Assembly (NCBI GenBank): GCA_964245825.1
Contig: CAXTNT010000005.1
Location: forward strand, 124,001-188,000
Origin: CAJCIY01 sp964245825
GTDB lineage: Bacteria; Actinomycetota; Actinomycetes; Mycobacteriales; CAJCIY01
DNA: 64,000 nucleotides
Direction: 5' to 3'
This document shows, piece after piece, positions 1-7,787 of this stretch (position 1 is the stretch's first letter; the number at the start of each line of letters is the position of its first letter). The notes under the pieces are model-generated. The model worked only from the letters and a program-made list of their open reading frames with translations. It had not been told where the DNA came from and did no database searches. Made by a program: the position numbers and the translations under genes.

Positions 1-141
1 CGCCGCGAGCTGGGTGTCATCTTCGGGGAGATGTTCCGGCAACTGCCCGACCTCGAGGTCGTCGGCGAGCCCGAGATGCTGGTGTCCTCGTTCATCAACG
101 GCATCAAGCGGATGCCGGTGCGCTTCACGCGCAGCGGTTGA
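1..141 (+). CDS. Cytochrome P450, C-terminal fragment (cut by window edge)
   Basis: Only the last 46 codons are visible, ending at TGA 139-141. The peptide carries the tail typical of bacterial P450s of the CYP124/125/142 type: a leucine-rich helix, then LPDLEVVGEPE, then the F-I-N-G-I-K-R-M-P-V stretch that forms the last beta strands. The heme-binding cysteine lies upstream, outside the window, so substrate and subfamily cannot be judged. The same C-terminal pattern (N-F-I-x-G-x-K-x-x-P) recurs in the complete P450 at 39061-40311. The stop codon abuts the stop of the opposing TetR gene with no base between them. The P450 assignment is firm; the specific function is unknown. Confidence 0.8.
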   Translation, partial: RRELGVIFGEMFRQLPDLEVVGEPEMLVSSFINGIKRMPVRFTRSG

Positions 142-780
142 TCACGCCGGTACGAGCGTCAGCAGCTCCGCCCGGGTACGCGACCACATCAGGTCGACGG
201 CCTTGTCCCCGGCGGCGATCCGAACCAGGGACAGGCCGGTGATGGCGGCTATCGCGGTGACCAGCAGCGAGCGGTGGTCGGGCCGACCGACCAGGCGCGG
301 CGCGAGGACCTCGGACTGCTCGATGATCGAGGTGTTGAGCGACCGGGCGAAGCCCGACAGGTGCGAGCGCAGCTCGGCGTCCGTACGGGCGGCGACCCAC
401 AGCTCCGCCGTAGCCAGGAACATCTCGCCGGAGAACACCGCCCACCACCGGTCCAGCAGCTCCGCGAACTGGTCGTGGGCCGAGCCCGAGGGCCGCGGCG
501 GGTCGGCGGCGAGGTCCGCGGCGATCTTCGCGGAGAGGTGCGCGAGCGCCTCGACCACCAGCTCCGCCTTGGTCGAGAAGTGGTGGGCCTGAGCCCCCCG
601 GGTCACCCCGGCGCTGTCGACGATCTGCGCGGTGGTGAGCCGGGCGTACCCGTGCTCGACCAGGCCCGCGATCGTGGCGTCCAGCAGCGCGCCCCGGGTT
701 GCGGCCCGGCGCTCGGCCTGCGTACGCCGGGACCGGGTCGGCGCCGGTCGCACCCGGGCGGGCGTGGGGAGGGCGGGCAC
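142..780 (-). CDS. TetR-family transcriptional regulator
   Basis: Protein of 212 residues. After a short basic N-terminus (about 20 residues) comes a TetR helix-turn-helix: ATRGALLDATIAGLVEHGYA, then TTAQIVDSAGVTRGAQAHHF with the usual G-V-T/S-R-G-A turn. The C-terminal ligand domain (about residues 75-212) is helical, with WWAVFSGEMF and a conserved-looking ARTDAEL stretch. The GTG at 780 is chosen because it gives a normal TetR length and lies inside a palindrome that could be its own operator. The gene converges on the P450 fragment (stops adjacent), so it may control that P450; this is inference. The ligand is unknown. Confidence 0.85.
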   Translation of the reverse strand: MPALPTPARVRPAPTRSRRTQAERRAATRGALLDATIAGLVEHGYARLTTAQIVDSAGVTRGAQAHHFSTKAELVVEALAHLSAKIAADLAADPPRPSGSAHDQFAELLDRWWAVFSGEMFLATAELWVAARTDAELRSHLSGFARSLNTSIIEQSEVLAPRLVGRPDHRSLLVTAIAAITGLSLVRIAAGDKAVDLMWSRTRAELLTLVPA

Positions 781-801
781 GGCCCGAAGATAGTCGGGCC
801 G
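780..801. promoter_or_regulatory. Palindrome at the start of the TetR gene (candidate operator)
   Basis: Perfect inverted repeat with 8-bp arms, CGGCCCGA at 780-787 and TCGGGCCG at 794-801, and a 6-bp spacer AGATAG. It touches the first base of the GTG start of the TetR gene 142-780 and fills much of the gap to the next TetR stop. Size and position suit a TetR dimer site for autoregulation; binding is inferred. Confidence 0.5.
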
Positions 802-827
802 AGGCGCCGCCCGGCCCGCCGCCGATC

Positions 828-1427
828 TCAGGCCGGCGCGAGCAACAGGGCCATCGCTGCGGGGAACCTCGACGGAGGGGGCAGCTCGAAGGTGTCCTGC
901 ACCATCAGGCCGTCGACGAGCGCCAGCACGACCTGCGCCAGCTCCGCGGGCGGCAGCTGGAAGGTGATCCCGAGCTCTCGCTGCTGCTCGTCGAGCAGGC
1001 GTTCGACCATGGCGGCCAGCCGGCGGCGCAGACCGGCCAGCCGCTCGCGCACCTCGGGGTTGGCGTCCGTGGCCAGCGCGAACTCGGCGATGGCGCGGGC
1101 GCGCAGCGGGTGTCCGGTGATGTTGGCGGCGAACCAGTCGCCGAGGACGGTCAGCCGCCCCGCGACGGTGCCAACGACGGCCAGCCGCTCGTGCAGGGCC
1201 AGCAGCTGGCTGCCGTACTCGTCCTCGATGGTGGCCAGGAAGAGGTGCTCCTTGCTGGCGAAGTTGGAGTAGACCGCACCCTTGGAGAACCCGGCCGCCG
1301 CCGCGACGTCGGCGAGCGAGGTCCCCCGGAAGCCGTTGCGCTCGAACAGGTCGCGGGCGGCAGCGAGCAGCAGGCGGCGGGTGCGCTCCTGGCTCTCGTC
1401 GCGGCGCAGCGCACGAGCGGTGGTCAC
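828..1427 (-). CDS. TetR-family transcriptional regulator
   Basis: Protein of 199 residues. The N-terminal helix-turn-helix is clear at about residues 12-60: RDESQERTRRLLLAAARDLF, then RGTSLADVAAAAGFSKGAVY and SNFASKEHLFLA, a textbook TetR recognition helix. The C-terminal domain contains a repeated RRRLAAMVERLL amphipathic stretch and ends LLAPA. GTG at 1427 is used because it gives the normal VTTARALRRDESQ leader and sits 3 bases from a palindrome. The gene runs in the same direction as the TetR downstream (48-bp gap) and is divergent from tldD. Its targets are unknown; the P450 at the edge or its own operon are possible. Confidence 0.88.
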   Translation of the reverse strand: MTTARALRRDESQERTRRLLLAAARDLFERNGFRGTSLADVAAAAGFSKGAVYSNFASKEHLFLATIEDEYGSQLLALHERLAVVGTVAGRLTVLGDWFAANITGHPLRARAIAEFALATDANPEVRERLAGLRRRLAAMVERLLDEQQRELGITFQLPPAELAQVVLALVDGLMVQDTFELPPPSRFPAAMALLLAPA

Positions 1428-1429
1428 GT

Positions 1430-1444
1430 CTCGATCGTATCGAG
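1430..1444. promoter_or_regulatory. Palindrome upstream of TetR gene (candidate operator)
   Basis: Inverted repeat CTCGAT-CGT-ATCGAG, with perfect 6-bp arms and a 3-bp centre, placed 2 bases upstream of the GTG start of TetR 828-1427. It lies in the divergent gap to tldD, so it could act on both promoters. Role inferred from position only. Confidence 0.4.
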
Positions 1445-1500
1445 GCGGCGAGGGCCACCATCGCGACGCGCTCTCGCGGCGGTCATGGTCTGATGGGCGG

Positions 1501-3021
1501 GTGCACGCCGTTGACGACGACTTCACAGGCCTCCCCCGCAGGCGGCTCGCCGAGGCCGCGCTGCAGACCGCCGCCGAGCTCGGCGCCGAGCACGCGGACT
1601 TCCGGCTCGAGCGGCTGCGCGACGAGCGGCTGTCCTGGCGCGACGACCAGCTGGAGAGCGCCGGCGAGAGCACGGTCCTCGGCTTCGCGGTCCGGGTGGT
1701 CCGCCAGGGCACCTTCGGCTTCGCGGCCGGCGTCTCCCTCACCGTCGACGAGGCGGTCCGGGTCGCCCGTGAGGCCGTCGCCGTCGCGCAGGTGGCCGCA
1801 CCGCTGAACGCTGAGCCGGTGGTGCTGGTCGCGGAGCCGGTGCACGCGGCGGCGACCTGGGTCTCCGCGTACGAGATCGACCCGTTCGCCGTGCCGCGGC
1901 CGGACAAGCTGGCGGTGCTCGGCGACTGGGCGCACGGCCTGCTCGCCAGCGACGACGTCGACCACGTCGAGGTCGGCGCGGACTTCGTCAAGGAGGCCAA
2001 GTACTACCTCGACTCAGCCGGCACCGAGACCACCCAGCAGCGGGTACGGACCCAAGGCCAGGTCGAGGTCACCCGCGTCGAGGCCGGCGGCGGCTTCGAA
2101 GGCATGCGCTCGCTGGCCCCGCCGGTCGGCCGCGGCTGGGAGCACTACACCGGCGGCCCGGGTCAGTACGACTGGGCGGCCGACATCGCCCAGCTGCCCG
2201 AGCTGGTGGCGGCGAAGGCCAAGGCCTCCTCCGTCGAGCCGGGCCGCTACGACCTGGTCATCGACCCGACGAACCTGTGGCTGACGATCCACGAGTCGAT
2301 CGGACACGCGACCGAGCTCGACCGCGCCCTCGGGTACGAGGCCGCGTACGCCGGCACCTCCTTCGCCACCCTCGACCAGCTGGGCTCGCTCCGCTACGGG
2401 AGCGACGTGATGCACGTGGTCGGCGACCGGACGGCCGAGCACGGCCTCGCCACGGTCGGGTACGACGACGAGGGCGTCGAGACCCAGGCGTGGGACATCG
2501 TGGCCGGCGGCGTGCTCGTCGGCTACCAGCTCGACCGCCGGATGGCGGCGATGCACGGCGAGCGACTCGGGGTGACCCGCAGCAACGGCTGCGCCTACGC
2601 CGACTCCCCCGGCCACGTCCCCGTGCAGCGGATGGCGAACGTGTCCCTGCAGCCGGCCGCCGGCGACGTCTCCACCGAGGACCTGATCGGCGGCGTCGAG
2701 CGGGGGATCTACGTCGTCGGCGACAAGTCCTGGTCGATCGACATGCAGCGCTACAACTTCCAGTTCACCGGTCAGCGGTTCTATGAGATCCGCGCCGGCC
2801 GCCTCGTCGGGCAGCTGCGCGACGTCGCGTACCAGGCCACGACGACCGACTTCTGGCGGTCGATGGAGGCGGTCGGGGGCGCCGGCACCTACGTGCTCGG
2901 TGGCGCTTTCAACTGCGGCAAGGCGCAACCGGGGCAGATCGCACCGGTCAGCCACGGGTGCCCGTCGGCGCTGTTCCGGGGCGTCAACATCCTCAACACC
3001 CAGCGGGAGTCGGGCCGATGA
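1501..3021 (+). CDS. tldD: TldD-type metalloprotease subunit
   Basis: Protein of 506 residues, normal length for TldD. TldD with TldE/PmbA forms a heterodimeric zinc protease; known roles are proteolytic maturation of microcin B17 and degradation of the CcdA antitoxin in E. coli. The zinc motif HExxxH is intact as HESIGH (H264, E265, H269). The C-terminal end carries the family signature YVLGGAFNCGKAQPGQ. The start is taken as GTG 1501, which gives the expected short leader. The stop overlaps the tldE start (ATGA), so the two are translationally coupled. No RiPP precursor or toxin-antitoxin gene is adjacent, so the local substrate is unknown. Confidence 0.93.
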   Translation: MHAVDDDFTGLPRRRLAEAALQTAAELGAEHADFRLERLRDERLSWRDDQLESAGESTVLGFAVRVVRQGTFGFAAGVSLTVDEAVRVAREAVAVAQVAAPLNAEPVVLVAEPVHAAATWVSAYEIDPFAVPRPDKLAVLGDWAHGLLASDDVDHVEVGADFVKEAKYYLDSAGTETTQQRVRTQGQVEVTRVEAGGGFEGMRSLAPPVGRGWEHYTGGPGQYDWAADIAQLPELVAAKAKASSVEPGRYDLVIDPTNLWLTIHESIGHATELDRALGYEAAYAGTSFATLDQLGSLRYGSDVMHVVGDRTAEHGLATVGYDDEGVETQAWDIVAGGVLVGYQLDRRMAAMHGERLGVTRSNGCAYADSPGHVPVQRMANVSLQPAAGDVSTEDLIGGVERGIYVVGDKSWSIDMQRYNFQFTGQRFYEIRAGRLVGQLRDVAYQATTTDFWRSMEAVGGAGTYVLGGAFNCGKAQPGQIAPVSHGCPSALFRGVNILNTQRESGR

Positions 3022-4391
3022 GCTTCGAGGGAGCGGAGGTGGTCGAGCGGGCGCTCGCCGTCGCCACGGCCGACCACACGACGGTCATCGTCGGAACGCA
3101 CGGGTCGGCCAACCTGCGCTTCGCGGGCAACAGCCTCACCACCAACGGTGCCACCCGTGGTCGTTCGGTCACCGTGATCTCCGTGGTCGGCCGCTCGGTC
3201 GGCGTCCAGACGACGACGGCGGTGGCCGACGCCGATGACCTGGACACCCTCGTCCTCGCCGCGGAGGCCGAGGCCCGCCAGGCGCCGGCGGCGGAGGACT
3301 TCTCCGAGCCGGTCGAGGCCTCGACCGACGACGACTTCGACGAAGGGCCGGCCTGGTCGGGGATCGAGGTGTTCGACGCCTTCGCCCGTACGCTGGGCGA
3401 GGCCTTCGACGACGCCCGCCGCGACGGCATCTCGCTGTACGGGTTCGCCCGGCACGAGCTCGACACCACCTGGCTCGGCACCTCCGCGGGCGTACGCCGC
3501 AGGCACGTACAGCCCACCGGGTCGGTCGAGTGGAATGCCAAGAACGGCAAGCCCGGTGGCTCCGCGTGGTCCGGGCAGTCGACCCGCGACTTCAGCGACG
3601 TCGACGTCGCGCACACCGTCGCGCACCTGCGTACCAGGCTCGGCTGGAGCGAGCGTCAGATCGCCCTGGAGCCCGGCCGGTACGAGACGCTGCTGCCGCC
3701 GACGGCCGTGGCCGACCTGCTCATCTACGCCTACTGGACCGCCGCGGGCCGGGACGCCGCCGAGGGGCGCACCGTCTTCTCCCGCGCGGGCGGCGGCACC
3801 CGCGTCGGCGAGGCGCTGGCGCCCGCCGGCCTGTCGCTGCGGTCCGACCCCGCAGAGCCGGGTCTGGGCGTCATGCCGTTCCTGGTCTCGAGCGGCTCGT
3901 CGAGCTTCGCCAGCGTCTTCGACAACGGCCTTCCGCTGGCCCGTACCTCCTGGATCACCGACGGTACCCTGTCCTCGCTCGTCCAGACGCGGGCGACAGC
4001 CCGCGAGAGTGACTGCGCCGCAACGGGTTTCGTGGACAACCTCGTGCTCGACGGGGGCAGCGAGACTCGGCTGGAGGACATGGTCTCCGGCACTGCGCGC
4101 GGCCTGCTGCTGACCTGCCTCTGGTACATCCGCCAGGTCGACCCCGAGACCCTGCTGCTCACCGGGCTCACCCGCGACGGCGTCTATCTCGTGGAGGGCG
4201 GCGAGATCGTCGGCGGGGTGAACAACTTCCGCTTCAACGAGAGCCCGGTGGACCTGCTCGGGCGGGTCGCCGAGGTCGGCGTCACCGAGACCACCTACTC
4301 CCGGGAGTGGGGCGAGGACTTCTCCTGGACGAAGATGCCGGCGCTGCGGATCCCGGACTTCCGCTACAGCTCGGTCAGCCCGGCCTCGTGA
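3018..4391 (+). CDS. tldE: TldE/PmbA-type protease partner subunit
   Basis: Protein of 457 residues, homologous to TldD but without the HExxxH motif, as expected for the non-catalytic TldE/PmbA partner. Family features include the N-terminal segment with SLTTNGATRGRSV, the central LEPGRYETLLPPTAVADLL and the C-terminal LTRDGVYLVEGGEIVGGVNN with NNFRFNESP. Its ATG overlaps the tldD stop by 4 bases, and its own stop overlaps the GTG of the acetyltransferase (GTGA). All three products therefore come from one message. It presumably forms the TldD-TldE peptidase in the cytosol. Confidence 0.93.
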   Translation: MSFEGAEVVERALAVATADHTTVIVGTHGSANLRFAGNSLTTNGATRGRSVTVISVVGRSVGVQTTTAVADADDLDTLVLAAEAEARQAPAAEDFSEPVEASTDDDFDEGPAWSGIEVFDAFARTLGEAFDDARRDGISLYGFARHELDTTWLGTSAGVRRRHVQPTGSVEWNAKNGKPGGSAWSGQSTRDFSDVDVAHTVAHLRTRLGWSERQIALEPGRYETLLPPTAVADLLIYAYWTAAGRDAAEGRTVFSRAGGGTRVGEALAPAGLSLRSDPAEPGLGVMPFLVSSGSSSFASVFDNGLPLARTSWITDGTLSSLVQTRATARESDCAATGFVDNLVLDGGSETRLEDMVSGTARGLLLTCLWYIRQVDPETLLLTGLTRDGVYLVEGGEIVGGVNNFRFNESPVDLLGRVAEVGVTETTYSREWGEDFSWTKMPALRIPDFRYSSVSPAS

Positions 4392-4885
4392 CGCTGTCCG
4401 TGCGCCGCGCACGGACGGCCGACGTCGCAGCGATCCGCCGGTTGGTGGACGAGTACTCGGGCGAGCGCATCCTGCTGTCCAAGGAGACGGTGACCCTCTA
4501 CGAGGACGTGCAGGAGTTCCACGTCGCCTGCGTGGGTGAGGAGGTGGTGGGCTGCGGCGCCCTGCACGTGCTGTGGTCCGACCTGGCCGAGGTACGGACG
4601 CTGGCGGTCGCGCCCTCGTCCCGCGGCCGAGGCGCCGGGTCGGCCCTGCTCGAGCGGTTGCTGTCGGTGGCGCGTTCGGTCGGCGTGTCGCGGGTGTTCT
4701 GCCTGACCTTCGAGACCGCGTTCTTCGCCGCGCACGGCTTCACCGAGATCGACGGGGCGCCCGTCACGCCCGAGGTCTACACCGAACTGCTGCGCTCGTA
4801 CGACGAAGGGGTCGCCGAGTTCCTGGGGCTGGAGCGGGTGAAGCCCAACACCCTCGGCAACGCCCGGATGCTCCTGGAACTCTGA
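4388..4885 (+). CDS. GNAT amino-acid N-acetyltransferase (ArgA-like short form)
   Basis: Protein of 165 residues with one GNAT fold. The acetyl-CoA motif is RTLAVAPSSRGRGAGSALL, with the R-G-R-G-A-G loop. The size and the ending LGNARMLLEL resemble the stand-alone N-acetylglutamate synthase of actinobacteria (M. tuberculosis Rv2747 type), which makes N-acetylglutamate in arginine synthesis. GTG 4388 overlaps the tldE stop. No other arginine genes are in the window, and the link to tldDE is by coupling only. Another amino-acid acetyltransferase role is possible. Confidence 0.75.
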   Translation: MTLSVRRARTADVAAIRRLVDEYSGERILLSKETVTLYEDVQEFHVACVGEEVVGCGALHVLWSDLAEVRTLAVAPSSRGRGAGSALLERLLSVARSVGVSRVFCLTFETAFFAAHGFTEIDGAPVTPEVYTELLRSYDEGVAEFLGLERVKPNTLGNARMLLEL

Positions 4886-4953
4886 CGACGGCGAGTGTCC
4901 TGACGACGGCGGGTGTCCTGACGACGGCGGGTGCCCTGACGACGGCGGGGGCT
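4882..4953 (+). repeat. Tandem repeat, four 18-bp units
   Basis: Four units of CTGACGACGGCGGGTGTC with one to three changes, at 4882-4899, 4900-4917, 4918-4935 and 4936-4953, followed by a decayed part copy CTGACGGCCCGGGC. The first unit contains the stop codon of the acetyltransferase, so each unit repeats a CTGACG stop context. No stem or U-tract is evident. Confidence 0.85.
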
Positions 4954-5039
4954 CTGACGGCCCGGGCACTCGGGATCGTCTGCAGCGCAGCGGTTCCGCC
5001 GGCCCGTGCATTGTCGTAGGTGCTCCCTAGGGTGGGTTC

Positions 5040-6467
5040 ATGACCGGGTCGGTGATCGAGAGGGGCGTCGACTTTGGTGCGGGTGGCCCCGGGCCGATGG
5101 CCGTGTTCGCGATCGCCGGTCTCCACCCGGCGGGGCTGGCGGAGCCGTCGCTGGTCGAGGTGGTCGGGCTGATCGACGAGCAGATCGCGTGGCTCGCGTC
5201 GCTGCGGGCCGCGCACCTGGCGGAGCTGACGCGGCGGCACGCCGACGACGTGGCCGCCGACCTGTCCGCGCTGGCCCCCGGCGAGTGGCGCGACGGCCGG
5301 GCGGAGCCGGACGACCCGCAGTGGGAACGTGAGGGGATCGGCCTGCGCTGCGGCATCACCGCCTACGAGGCCCGTACGCGACTGGAGACCGCGACTGCAC
5401 TGGAGACCCGGCTGCCCGCGACCGGCCGGCTGCTCGCGGGCGGCGCACTGTCGTGGGCACATGCCGTCGCCCTGGCGCAGGAGACGGCCGCACTCGATCC
5501 CGACGAGACGGGCCGGGTCGAGCGCCGGGTGCACGCCGACGCGCGGGCCGTCACCGCCGGTCAGGTCCGACGGTGCGCACGCCGTCTGGTGCTCGCCCTG
5601 CGACCGCCACCGGAGACTGCCGACCCGGAGCGGTCGCTCGTCGCCTGGCGCGACGAGACCGGGGTCGACCTGCAGGTCAGGCTGACCCACGAGGGCGGCG
5701 CCGCCGTGACGACCTGCCTCGACACCCTCGCCACCCGTACCGACGCCGGCGACGACCGCCCGATCGCCACCCGCCGCGCCGACGCCCTCGTCGAGCTGTG
5801 CCGCGCACGTCTCGACGCCGGGTCACTCCCGCGAACGGCCGCTGGCATCCGTCCGCACCTGACCCTGCAGGTGCCCCTGGCCTCCCTCGCCGGCGTGGAC
5901 GACCAGCCCGCGACAGCCGGAGCCGTCGACCTGACCGCCGAGGCCGCCCGCCGGCTCGCCTGCGACGCAGGCATCTCCGTGCTCCTGCACGACACGTGCG
6001 TCGTCGACCTGGGTCGCGAGCAGCGCCTCCCCTCACCGTCCCTGCGCCGCCGGCTCGAGGCCCGCGACGGTGGCTGCCGATTCCCGACCTGCGATCGCGA
6101 CGCGGGTCGCTGCGACGCGCACCACGTCGTGCACTGGGCCCGGGGCGGTTGCACCGACGAAGCCAACCTGGTCCTGCTCTGCGCGCGCCACCACCACCTC
6201 GTCCACGAAGGCGGCTGGCGCCTGGCCTTCGACGGCGCCGTCGCCACCTGGACGACCCCGGCCGGCCGCACCTATACCGGCCCGTCACCCCTGGCCCGGC
6301 CCCCCGAACCCGAGCCGGGCTGGTACGGCTGGCTGCCGGAGCCGCCGCGTGCCTCGCCAGCCTGGGTCGGGGCCCCGGTCCGGGCCGGGGTCGGGGCCGG
6401 GGTCGGGGCCGGGCTCGGGGCCGCGGTGGGGGCCACCCTGCCGCCGGGTGACGACCCGCCCTTCTGA
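5040..6467 (+). CDS. HNH endonuclease-signature protein, DUF222 / 13E12 family
   Basis: Protein of 475 residues. The N-terminal two thirds is the helical DUF222 (13E12 repeat) domain, including LLAGGALSWAHAVALAQETAALD. The C-terminal HNH nuclease motif has paired cysteines and histidines: GCRFPTCDR, CDAHHVVHWARGGCTDEANL and LLCARHHHLVHEGGW. The C-terminus ends in a G/A/V repeat tail and DDPPF, a terminus shared by the second copy (53887-55221). These proteins are multicopy in many actinobacteria and are suspected DNA nucleases or mobile HNH genes; the in-vivo role is unknown. ATG 5040 is preceded by AGGGTGGG. Unlike the second copy, no LexA-type box is seen upstream. Confidence 0.88.
   Translation: MTGSVIERGVDFGAGGPGPMAVFAIAGLHPAGLAEPSLVEVVGLIDEQIAWLASLRAAHLAELTRRHADDVAADLSALAPGEWRDGRAEPDDPQWEREGIGLRCGITAYEARTRLETATALETRLPATGRLLAGGALSWAHAVALAQETAALDPDETGRVERRVHADARAVTAGQVRRCARRLVLALRPPPETADPERSLVAWRDETGVDLQVRLTHEGGAAVTTCLDTLATRTDAGDDRPIATRRADALVELCRARLDAGSLPRTAAGIRPHLTLQVPLASLAGVDDQPATAGAVDLTAEAARRLACDAGISVLLHDTCVVDLGREQRLPSPSLRRRLEARDGGCRFPTCDRDAGRCDAHHVVHWARGGCTDEANLVLLCARHHHLVHEGGWRLAFDGAVATWTTPAGRTYTGPSPLARPPEPEPGWYGWLPEPPRASPAWVGAPVRAGVGAGVGAGLGAAVGATLPPGDDPPF
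6384..6431 (+). repeat. 12-bp tandem repeat inside the DUF222 gene
   Basis: Four imperfect units of GCCGGGGTCGGG at the 3' end of the gene 5040-6467. They encode an alternating Gly/Ala/Val tail and keep the reading frame. This is probably a slippage-prone low-complexity linker after the HNH domain. Confidence 0.75.
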
Positions 6468-6498
6468 GCTGCGCGTCGGCGGCCTTCGCAACCGGTGG

Positions 6499-7494
6499 TC
6501 AGTACGAGCGGTGGTGGGCCGGACCGGCGCCGAGATCGGCGCGGGGCAGGATCGCCAGTTCCGTCTCATCCACCCGCTGCACCGCGTACGTCGAACCGGG
6601 GTGGGTGCCGGCCGCGCCGTGCCGGCCGTCCGGCAGCAGGCAGAGCGTCTGAACCGGCGCCCGGAACTCGTCCGGCAGGGCGTCGAGCTCCGCCAGCGCC
6701 GCGCGGCAGGCGTCGGTCGGCGCGAGCCCGGCGCGCAGGCCGTCGAGCACCGTGCGCGCGGTCCCGGCCCGTACGGTCAGCTCGCCGCGCCCAGTGCACC
6801 CGACGGCGCCGACGCGGTCGTCGGCGTACGCCCCGGCCCCCACGATCGCCGAGTCGCCGACCCGCCCGGGGTACTTCCACGGGTAGCCGCTCGTCGACAC
6901 TCCCACCGCCAGGCCGCCCGCGGCGTCGAGAGCCAGTACGTTCACCGTCCCGTACGGGCCGGGCGGCGGCGCCATTGCCGTGATCCGGACGAGCGCGTCC
7001 TGCCGGTAGCGCACGTCCCCGGGTCCGCGCAAGGCGGCCTCCGCCAGGCCCTGCTCGGATAGGCCGAGCGCCCACAGCCGCGACGCCTCGGCCGTCAGCG
7101 TCTCGCCACGCTGAAGGCCGCACTCGTCGGCGAACCGCTCGGCGCCCGCCCCGACGAGCAGCACGTGCTGCGGCAGCCGATCGCGCACGGCCCGGGCGAT
7201 GTCGCTCGGGTACGGGAACCCCGTCACCGCCGCGACCGCCCCCACCCGCCGCTCGGTCCCGTCCATGAGCAGCGCGTCGAGCTCGACGACGCCGACCAGG
7301 TTGGGCAGGCCGCCGACCCCCACGTAGTGGTCTTGCGGGTTGGCCTCGACCACCCGCAGCGCGGCGTGCGCGGCATCGAGCGCGGTGCCGCCGCCGCGCA
7401 GCACGGCGAGCGCCGCCGGGAAACCCACCTCGCCGCGTTCGCTCGCGACCACGGTGGGCACCACGGCGGGGAGTCTTCCAGGGAGGTCGGTCAT
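6499..7494 (-). CDS. Ntn-hydrolase asparaginase / N4-(beta-N-acetylglucosaminyl)-L-asparaginase family
   Basis: Protein of 331 residues of the T2 Ntn-hydrolase family (isoaspartyl peptidase, glycosylasparaginase). These proenzymes self-cleave before a threonine that becomes the nucleophile. Here the candidate is T183 in the segment YGTVNVLALDAAGGLAVGVSTSG. The N-terminal part has VLRGGGTALDAAHAALRVVE and VGVGGLPN, typical of the alpha chain. Downstream GDSAIVGAGAYADDRVGAVGCTGRGE is the substrate loop. ATG 7494 shares two bases with the start of the opposite gene; GTG codons at 7464 and 7461 (VPTVVASERG) are plausible true starts. The substrate, asparagine, isoaspartyl peptide or glycoasparagine, cannot be told. 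Confidence 0.85.
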   Translation of the reverse strand: MTDLPGRLPAVVPTVVASERGEVGFPAALAVLRGGGTALDAAHAALRVVEANPQDHYVGVGGLPNLVGVVELDALLMDGTERRVGAVAAVTGFPYPSDIARAVRDRLPQHVLLVGAGAERFADECGLQRGETLTAEASRLWALGLSEQGLAEAALRGPGDVRYRQDALVRITAMAPPPGPYGTVNVLALDAAGGLAVGVSTSGYPWKYPGRVGDSAIVGAGAYADDRVGAVGCTGRGELTVRAGTARTVLDGLRAGLAPTDACRAALAELDALPDEFRAPVQTLCLLPDGRHGAAGTHPGSTYAVQRVDETELAILPRADLGAGPAHHRSY

Positions 7495-7762
7495 GCCCGC
7501 ACGACGAGTCGGCAGCTCGGTCAAGGATCCCGAGGTGTACGAGGCCCTGCGCGAGGAGGGGGCCAGCAAGCAGAAGGCCGCGCGGATCGCCAACGCCTCC
7601 GCCGCCCGGGGGCGCACGAAAGTCGCGGCCAAGGGCGGCCACAGCCCGGCCTACGAGGACTGGACGACGGCCGACCTCCGCGGACGGGCCCGGGAGATCG
7701 GCATCGAGGGCCGCTCCACGATGACCAAGGCCGAGCTGGTCGAGGCCCTGCGCAACAGCTGA
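7493..7762 (+). CDS. Small Rho-N-domain / DUF7218-type protein
   Basis: Protein of 89 residues. The N-terminal half has the conserved KDPEVYEALREEGASKQKAA pattern and RIANASAARGRTKVAAKGG; the C-terminal half is a SAP-like Rho N-terminal domain: YEDWTTADLRGRAREIGIEG followed by MTKAELVEALRNS. Such proteins are common in actinobacteria and probably bind nucleic acid; no specific function is established. The ATG at 7493 overlaps the opposing ATG (7494), leaving no space for a conventional promoter unless one start lies further downstream. It converges on fprA with a 25-bp gap. Confidence 0.85.
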   Translation: MPARRVGSSVKDPEVYEALREEGASKQKAARIANASAARGRTKVAAKGGHSPAYEDWTTADLRGRAREIGIEGRSTMTKAELVEALRNS

Positions 7763-7787
7763 GCCGCCGTACGCCCCCAACCGATGC

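Noticed and set aside
828..2000. A 390-residue reading of the second TetR region
   Set aside because: Only its last 199 residues have TetR homology; the upstream part is antisense to tldD.
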